5,272 bases of DNA from Candidatus Tayloriibacteriota bacterium (GTDB lineage: Bacteria > Patescibacteriota > Minisyncoccia > Phycocordibacterales > PALSA-1337): NCBI GenBank assembly GCA_026395095.1, contig JAPLZI010000027.1:2923-8194 (forward strand). Direction: 5' to 3'. How positions within the stretch are numbered: the stretch's first letter is position 1; each line of letters starts with the position of its first letter. The position numbers were made by a program, and so were the translations under genes. Under the pieces are notes generated by a model. It had not been told where the DNA came from, did no database searches, and saw nothing but the letters and a program-made list of their open reading frames with translations. This document shows, one piece after another, positions 4,466 to 5,272 of this stretch.

Positions 4466-4477
4466 AGCGGGGGCAGT
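4452..4477 (+). other. Hairpin overlapping the end of the zinc-ribbon gene
   Basis: ACTGCCCC (4452-4459) pairs with GGGGCAGT (4470-4477) around a 10-nt loop that holds the TAA stop. There is no T-run after it. With the true terminator 16 nt later it may form a tandem 3' end that protects the mRNA. Confidence 0.45.
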
Positions 4478-4492
4478 AGTCAAGAGAGTCTG

Positions 4493-4520
4493 GGGCGATT
4501 GCACGCAATCGCCCTTTTTT
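4493..4520 (+). terminator. Intrinsic terminator of the operon
   Basis: GGGCGATTG (4493-4501) and CAATCGCCC (4506-4514) form a perfect 9-bp stem with a CACG loop, followed directly by six T (4515-4520). This is a textbook Rho-independent terminator for the plus strand, 27 nt after the zinc-ribbon stop. The convergent CYTH gene ends 8 nt further on. The minus strand lacks a T-run after the stem. Confidence 0.93.
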
Positions 4521-4528
4521 GCCCACTC

Positions 4529-5141
4529 TTACGGCTTCAGATATTTTTTGTCTCGGAAATAGCCCGGCTGATAGTCCTTGTATTCGAAGATAGAGTTCGA
4601 TTCTTCATTCAAGGTCTCTATGTAGGCGAAGAAGGTTTCGTCAGTGAAAGTCTTTAGGCCCATATCCTTGCAAGTTTTTAGCAGCTCCACCTCGGCAGTG
4701 TGTGCCTTCTCCGAGGAGGTCACAATCTCGGCCTCAAAGTAATAGCTGTGCTCGGGCACTTCGACGAGAGCAAATTCGATATCCGTTAAGTCATACACTA
4801 GACTGTTCCTAACACACATTGACTCCCTTGGTATAACCTAGCTCTCCAAAGGCTCTAACGAGCTCATCGAATGACCCCTTACCCAGATGGAGCGATATCT
4901 CCTCCCTCTTCTCCGAACCGCCCCACGAGCCTAACTTGATCACTATCTCCGGCACACCGTTCGTCTCTCTCACTCGTATGTCCTTGGTCCTATCTTTCAA
5001 TCCAGCGGAATAGTCTATGAGTACCCGCTCTTTCTTCTGCTTGAAGGTCGCATTCTTCGAAAGGAACGAGTTTAGCCTCTCGAATTCAGTCTTGGAAAGG
5101 GGTCCACGGACTTCGACTTCGATGTTCTTGGTGTTAGGCAT
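4529..5141 (-). pseudogene. CYTH-domain protein (class IV adenylate cyclase/triphosphatase type), frameshifted
   Basis: CYTH enzymes bind triphosphates in a tunnel of charged strands and act as adenylate cyclase (CyaB type), thiamine-triphosphatase or polyphosphatase. The first frame (5141 to a stop at 4809) starts IEVEVRG, a variant of the ExExK signature (E8, E10, R12). It continues with IRVRE (55-59), IVIKL with K69, and KREEIS, the usual R-x-R, K and R-E-E ligands. The second frame (4819 to 4529) starts CVRNSLVYDL and contains YYFEAEIV, the late glutamate strand, then a helical C-terminus. Removing one base at about 4811-4820 joins them into 203 residues, a normal CYTH length. The second frame has its own ATG at 4819, overlapping the first stop by 11 nt. 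The start at 5141 is preferred to 5201 because the domain begins just after it. TATAAC lies 9 nt before the ATG, hinting at a very short leader. Confidence 0.78.
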
Positions 5142-5207
5142 TATTTTGATGTTATAGTTACCTTTTGTATCAATTGCCTCACGCACATCGTAGCATAGCA
5201 TCCTGTC

Positions 5208-5242
5208 GGTAGGAAAAAGGCTAATCTAACTTTTTTCCTACC
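5208..5242. other. 11-bp hairpin upstream of the CYTH gene
   Basis: GGTAGGAAAAA (5208-5218) is perfectly complementary to TTTTTCCTACC (5232-5242), with a 13-nt loop. On the minus strand it lies about 65 nt before the ATG at 5141 and 6 nt before an alternative ATG at 5201. It could be a leader hairpin, an operator, or the terminator of a gene beyond the window. The T-run is inside the stem, not after it, so a terminator role is weak. Confidence 0.4.
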
Positions 5243-5272
5243 TTCGTTCATCTCGTCATCGCCGTTCTCTAG

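Noticed and set aside
3908..4504. Long minus-strand frame opposite the flavoprotein and zinc-ribbon genes
   Set aside because: It is antisense to two well-supported coding regions in GC-rich DNA and crosses the terminator stem; no domain is visible.
5255..5272. Third copy of the 149-bp repeat at the window end (CGTCATCGCC)
   Set aside because: Only about 12 of 13 bases match around the repeat start, and the sequence diverges straight after.

Overview
The window looks like bacterial chromosome, probably from an uncultured lineage. The sigma-70-type promoter elements and one clear intrinsic terminator point to Bacteria. Shine-Dalgarno sites are sparse, proteins are short and base composition varies along the window. 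No taxonomic marker is present, so the lineage cannot be fixed; a Patescibacteria/CPR-type genome is only a guess.

Layout. (1) Positions 1-252 are a regulatory region: two copies of the partly palindromic AGTTCTGAAC, a strong promoter at 127-155, and a leader with three segments that can pair in two exclusive ways. It precedes a Cys/His-rich protein of unknown function (253-654). (2) A hairpin separates that gene from a convergent NUDIX hydrolase (694-1197, minus), whose extended -10 box lies so close to its ATG that the mRNA is probably leaderless. (3) An AT-rich island (about 1417-2282) carries two overlapping genes, a small P-loop kinase and an ASCH-domain protein. It is bounded by two 149-bp direct repeats (1268-1416 and 2283-2431) that align without gaps at 128/149 identity. 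The ASCH gene stops inside the second repeat. Read on the minus strand, both repeats contain the same open frame, and their differences are biased to third codon positions, so the repeat appears to be, or to derive from, coding sequence. (4) A GC-rich operon follows (2549-4465): a guanylate-kinase-like protein with a degenerate P-loop, a PreA/PyrD-like flavoprotein with a C-terminal 2x[4Fe-4S] domain, and a small zinc-ribbon protein, closed by an intrinsic terminator. (5) A convergent CYTH-domain gene (minus, 4529-5141) ends the window.

Three neighbouring genes (guanylate-kinase-like, flavoprotein, CYTH) are each interrupted by one single-nucleotide indel while the coding sequence on both sides stays well preserved. 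Recent damage or sequencing error explains this better than old decay. In the flavoprotein the break falls exactly on an ATGA stop/start overlap, so a real split gene cannot be excluded.

How the genes may work together: most recognisable products act on nucleotides or phosphorylated small molecules (NUDIX, P-loop kinase, ASCH, guanylate-kinase-like, dihydroorotate/dihydropyrimidine dehydrogenase-like, CYTH). The kinase/ASCH pair looks like an acquired cassette. The guanylate-kinase-like, flavoprotein and zinc-ribbon genes look like an older operon. No CRISPR array, rRNA, tRNA or recognisable transposase was seen.
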